14,381 nucleotides of DNA from UBA1268 sp965662195. Lineage in GTDB: Bacteria; Planctomycetota; Planctomycetia; Pirellulales; UBA1268. The notes under the pieces are model-generated. The model did not search any database. It saw only the letters and a program-made list of their open reading frames with translations, and had not been told where the DNA came from. The DNA lies in the NCBI GenBank assembly GCA_965662195.1, contig CBFIHA010000098.1, positions 1 to 14,381 on the forward strand, in the 5' to 3' direction. The stretch's first letter is position 1. Each line of letters begins with the position of its first letter. This document shows positions 13,757 through 14,381 of this stretch, in pieces. The position numbers were made by a program, and so were the translations under genes.

Positions 13757-14381
13757 TTGATCCCCTGCTGGCTCGTGTCCATGGCCATCCCGGCCCACGC
13801 GGCACCGGTGAGTGATGCCGGCGCCGCACTGTTTCGGTTCGATGCCAGCCGGCCCGCCACGTTGTTTCAAAACAGCAACGGCACGAACGATTTTCTCGAT
13901 ACCGGCGCGATCTCGGCGCTCGATACCAATAATCTCACCTGGTTTACGGTCACGACTCTGTCCTCGACGAGCGGGGCTCCCAACGTGATTCGCTCCAGCT
14001 ACACCTCCGGCGCCGGTGCAAACTCGGCTGCGTTGTGGCGTACATATTACGAAACGACGGGTACCGCTGGCTTCCGAGCGCATGCTCGCACGAGCGACGG
14101 CTCCATCAGAGCGGCCAACGTTGGCAGTATAGTTGGAACTCCGACGCTGATGACCGGAGTCTGGAGCGGTGGCACAGGCATAGTCGATGGATGGGGGAGT
14201 CCGGGGAGCAGCGGACAGCGGGACGGTGCGAATACCAGCCCCTCGGGCCACCAGCACACGCGGCTCGGCTCGTCTTCTGCGGGAGTTGGTGGCTTCCTCA
14301 ACGGCGACATCGCCGAGGCGATGGTCTTCACGAGCGTGTTCAACACCGCCCAGCGAACGGTGACTGAAAATTATCTCGGCG
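13757..14381 (+). CDS. LamG/concanavalin-like exported protein, probably frameshifted in its signal peptide, 3' end beyond window
   Basis: The frame is open from 13757 (TTG; first ATG 13781) to the right edge, about 208 residues. LIPCWLVSMAIPAHAAPVS is the back half of a signal peptide. Then AALFRFDASRPATLFQ, TWFTVTTLSSTSGAPNVIRS, RTYYETTGTAGFRAHARTSD and GFLNGDIAEAMVFTSVFNTA, followed by ENYLG, give the pattern of planctomycete LamG-type jelly-roll proteins, which often end in a PEP-CTERM tail (not visible here). The only start with a strong Shine-Dalgarno, ATG 13720, gives MNRFALSRTGSA and would supply the front half of the signal peptide, but it is in another frame and stops at 13813-13815. 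A one-base change near 13750-13757 would join the two. So this is either a broken gene, a sequencing error, or a gene starting at TTG/GTG/ATG without a good n-region. Function is probably glycan binding or surface structure. Confidence 0.7.
   Translation, partial: MIPCWLVSMAIPAHAAPVSDAGAALFRFDASRPATLFQNSNGTNDFLDTGAISALDTNNLTWFTVTTLSSTSGAPNVIRSSYTSGAGANSAALWRTYYETTGTAGFRAHARTSDGSIRAANVGSIVGTPTLMTGVWSGGTGIVDGWGSPGSSGQRDGANTSPSGHQHTRLGSSSAGVGGFLNGDIAEAMVFTSVFNTAQRTVTENYLG

Overview
The window looks like chromosomal DNA of a planctomycete, probably a Pirellulales-type bacterium or metagenomic relative. The DNA is G+C rich. It carries a Kelch-sodium/solute-symporter fusion, relics of two DUF1559 (prepilin-like) genes, PEP-CTERM and LamG-type exported proteins, and a dense set of secreted carbohydrate-active proteins. 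No RNA genes, CRISPR array or intact insertion sequence were seen.

Layout. (1) 1-1428, minus: the 5' part of a Kelch-SSS symporter fusion that runs off the left edge. (2) 1570-1967, minus: two abutting gene relics, the C-terminal part of a DUF1559 protein and the 3' end of an unrecognised gene. (3) 2009-7696, plus: a tight three-gene unit of signal-peptide proteins, namely a BNR/sialidase-like beta-propeller, a protein of no recognised family with a concanavalin-like insertion, and a tandem pectate-lyase-3 beta-helix protein. (4) 7819-9529: a divergent pair, a GntR/FCD repressor (minus) and an RraA-type aldolase-like enzyme (plus). (5) 9562-9792, minus: a small DUF4258 gene. (6) 9883-11415: a gene graveyard with a PEP-CTERM tail, a DUF1559 middle section and a GH127 relic with an internal deletion. 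(7) 11447-13564, minus: a complete exported GH31 glycosidase. (8) 13757 to the right edge, plus: a LamG-like exported protein whose signal peptide appears frameshifted, preceded by a leader rich in palindromes.

How it may work together (inference). The intact genes read as a glycan-use locus. Secreted propeller, beta-helix and GH31 proteins would act on a polysaccharide outside the cytoplasm, the SSS transporter would import a released sugar acid or sugar, and the GntR/RraA pair would sense and process a 2-oxo-acid-like intermediate in the cytoplasm. The substrate cannot be read from sequence; the GH127 relic suggests that arabinose-containing glycans were once among the targets. The best candidates for something undescribed are the middle gene of the operon (3476-5404) and the operon as a unit.
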